The translations under genes were made by a program, and so were the position numbers. DNA of 64,000 nucleotides from contig DATKVV010000032.1 of assembly GCA_035529895.1 (NCBI GenBank), positions 1 to 64,000 of the forward strand. The letters are read 5' to 3'. The DNA is from JAUWKC01 sp035529895. Lineage in GTDB: Bacteria > Planctomycetota > Phycisphaerae > Sedimentisphaerales > Anaerobacaceae. The notes below the pieces were generated by a model, which had not been told where the DNA came from, searched no databases, and saw nothing but the letters and a program-made list of their open reading frames with translations. This document shows positions 63,309 through 64,000 of the stretch, piece by piece; the stretch's first letter is position 1, and the number at the start of each line of letters is the position of its first letter.

Positions 63309-64000
63309 GCGGGAAAGACGGCAAATTAGTTATTCGACTCCAAAACATCACTCGTATCTACAGAGTCGGTGCCGAGCGCATACATGCGCTCGACGCAGTC
63401 AGCCTCCAGTTGTACGAGAACGAGTATGTGGCGGTGATGGGCCATTCCGGCTCGGGCAAGAGCACACTGATGAACGTCCTCGGCTGCCTCGACCGCGCCA
63501 CCTCCGGCTCCTATGAGCTCGACGGGCAGGACACCACAAAAATGAGTGACGCCGCCCTCGCTCGCGTTCGAAATGAGCGAATCGGCTTCGTCTTTCAGTC
63601 ATTTGAGCTGCTCGGACAGTTGACCGCCCTCAAAAATGTCGAAATGCCCTTGATTTATTCACGAAACGGCTGGTTCTCCCGCCGCAGACGCGCCGCCGAA
63701 GCCCTCAGGCGGGTCGGGCTTGCCGACCGAATAAAACACAAGCCCAACCAGCTCTCCGGCGGCGAAAGACAACGCGTCGCCATCGCAAGAGCGCTGGTCT
63801 GTAATCCCAGCATTCTGCTGGCCGATGAGCCTACCGGCAATCTCGACACCAAAACCAGCGAAAGCATCCTCGAACTGTTCGACCAGCTTCATCGCGAAGG
63901 TCAGACCATAGTCATGGTGACCCATGAAGAGCATGTGGCCCGCCATGCCGCAAGAATTATCCGGCTCCAGGACGGCCGCGTCCTCAGTGACCTGCCCATC
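63305..64000 (+). CDS. MacB/LolD-like ABC transporter ATP-binding protein (cut by window end)
   Basis: The frame opens MSGKDGKLVIRLQNITRIYR and has Walker A GHSGSGKST, Q-loop IGFVFQSFELLGQ, signature LSGGERQRVAIARAL, Walker B LLADEPTGNLD and the switch region VTHEEHVARHA. It is still open at 64000, near the expected end of the ATPase domain; it may continue as a stand-alone ATPase or a MacB fusion. Its start overlaps the adaptor stop, so it belongs to the PadR-controlled operon. Confidence 0.92.
   Translation, partial: MSGKDGKLVIRLQNITRIYRVGAERIHALDAVSLQLYENEYVAVMGHSGSGKSTLMNVLGCLDRATSGSYELDGQDTTKMSDAALARVRNERIGFVFQSFELLGQLTALKNVEMPLIYSRNGWFSRRRRAAEALRRVGLADRIKHKPNQLSGGERQRVAIARALVCNPSILLADEPTGNLDTKTSESILELFDQLHREGQTIVMVTHEEHVARHAARIIRLQDGRVLSDLPI

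Noticed and set aside
1..64000. UGA reassigned to tryptophan or glycine in this genome
   Set aside because: Trp is encoded by TGG throughout, including in the tails just after the UGA codons, and many genes end at TGA in ATGA overlaps with the next start. Only UGA codons followed by hairpins are read through.
1..64000. CRISPR array, phage genes or replication origin
   Set aside because: I found no regularly spaced repeats, no phage structural genes and no origin-type clusters.

Overview
This window looks like part of the chromosome of an uncultured, probably anaerobic planctomycete, most like the Phycisphaerae/Sedimentisphaerales group (inference). The signs are a VPEP-type PEP-CTERM exosortase substrate, giant secreted LamG proteins with dockerin-like EF-hand tails, secreted FGE-like/sialidase fusions, Tat-exported Gfo/Idh and isomerase-like proteins, and an ECF sigma factor next to small DUF6768-like membrane proteins.

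The main result is a selenocysteine (Sec) island at about 0.7-18.7 kb. It holds the whole Sec machinery: a 95-nt tRNA-Sec with anticodon UCA (4260-4354, minus), a selD fused to an AhpD-like CxxCxxxH domain (4468-6072, minus), and selA-selB (14973-18319, plus). Around these genes lie five reading frames that appear to stop at UGA but continue in frame as convincing proteins. Three are paralogues (740-3028 plus; 12514-13170 and 13375-14763 minus) that share the motif FEYG-Sec-G and an SWRxP motif at identical spacing beyond the UGA. The fourth (3904-4158, minus) is a small membrane-anchored protein ending in C-P-T-Sec-G-A, just upstream of a NapH-like ferredoxin gene. The fifth (18436-18705, plus) is an 89-residue three-helix membrane protein just after selB. 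All five read UGA-GGC, and all five have a 7-8 bp hairpin with a three-base UGG or CGG loop about 20-22 bases after the UGA, where a bacterial SECIS belongs. I did not recognise any of these families; they look like undescribed selenoproteins tied to the Sec machinery.

Layout. 1-583: relics of an IS66-like transposase, a TlpA-type thioredoxin and a deiodinase-like protein. 740-18705: the Sec island, including a long minus-strand run of porin, methyltransferase, three double-cubane/HgdB-HgdC-type proteins, their ATPase activator, selD, tRNA-Sec, the small Sec protein and the NapH-like protein. 18.8-33 kb: large secreted carbohydrate-binding or sialidase-like proteins and a PEP-CTERM protein, with decayed tails of further copies between them. 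33.5-38.3 kb: tRNA-Ser, ECF sigma factor, small membrane proteins and an ABC-2 transporter. 38.4-44 kb: a TlpA-like protein, nagB-nagA, an SDR and a Tat Gfo/Idh oxidoreductase. 44.3-48.1 kb: two secreted proteins. 48.6-54.3 kb: AT-richer accessory genes with RAYT transposase relics and a tandem duplication. 54.4-59.1 kb: an aldo/keto reductase and two Tat-exported isomerase-like paralogues. 59.5-64 kb: a PadR-controlled efflux operon that runs off the end.

How the parts may work together: SelD makes selenophosphate, SelA charges tRNA-Sec, and SelB delivers it to the five UGA codons. Every putative Sec protein here has a membrane anchor or signal sequence, so the Sec residues probably act at or outside the cytoplasmic membrane. 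The NapH-like ferredoxin and the activator/double-cubane proteins are plausible electron-transfer partners. That functional link is inference from gene order only.
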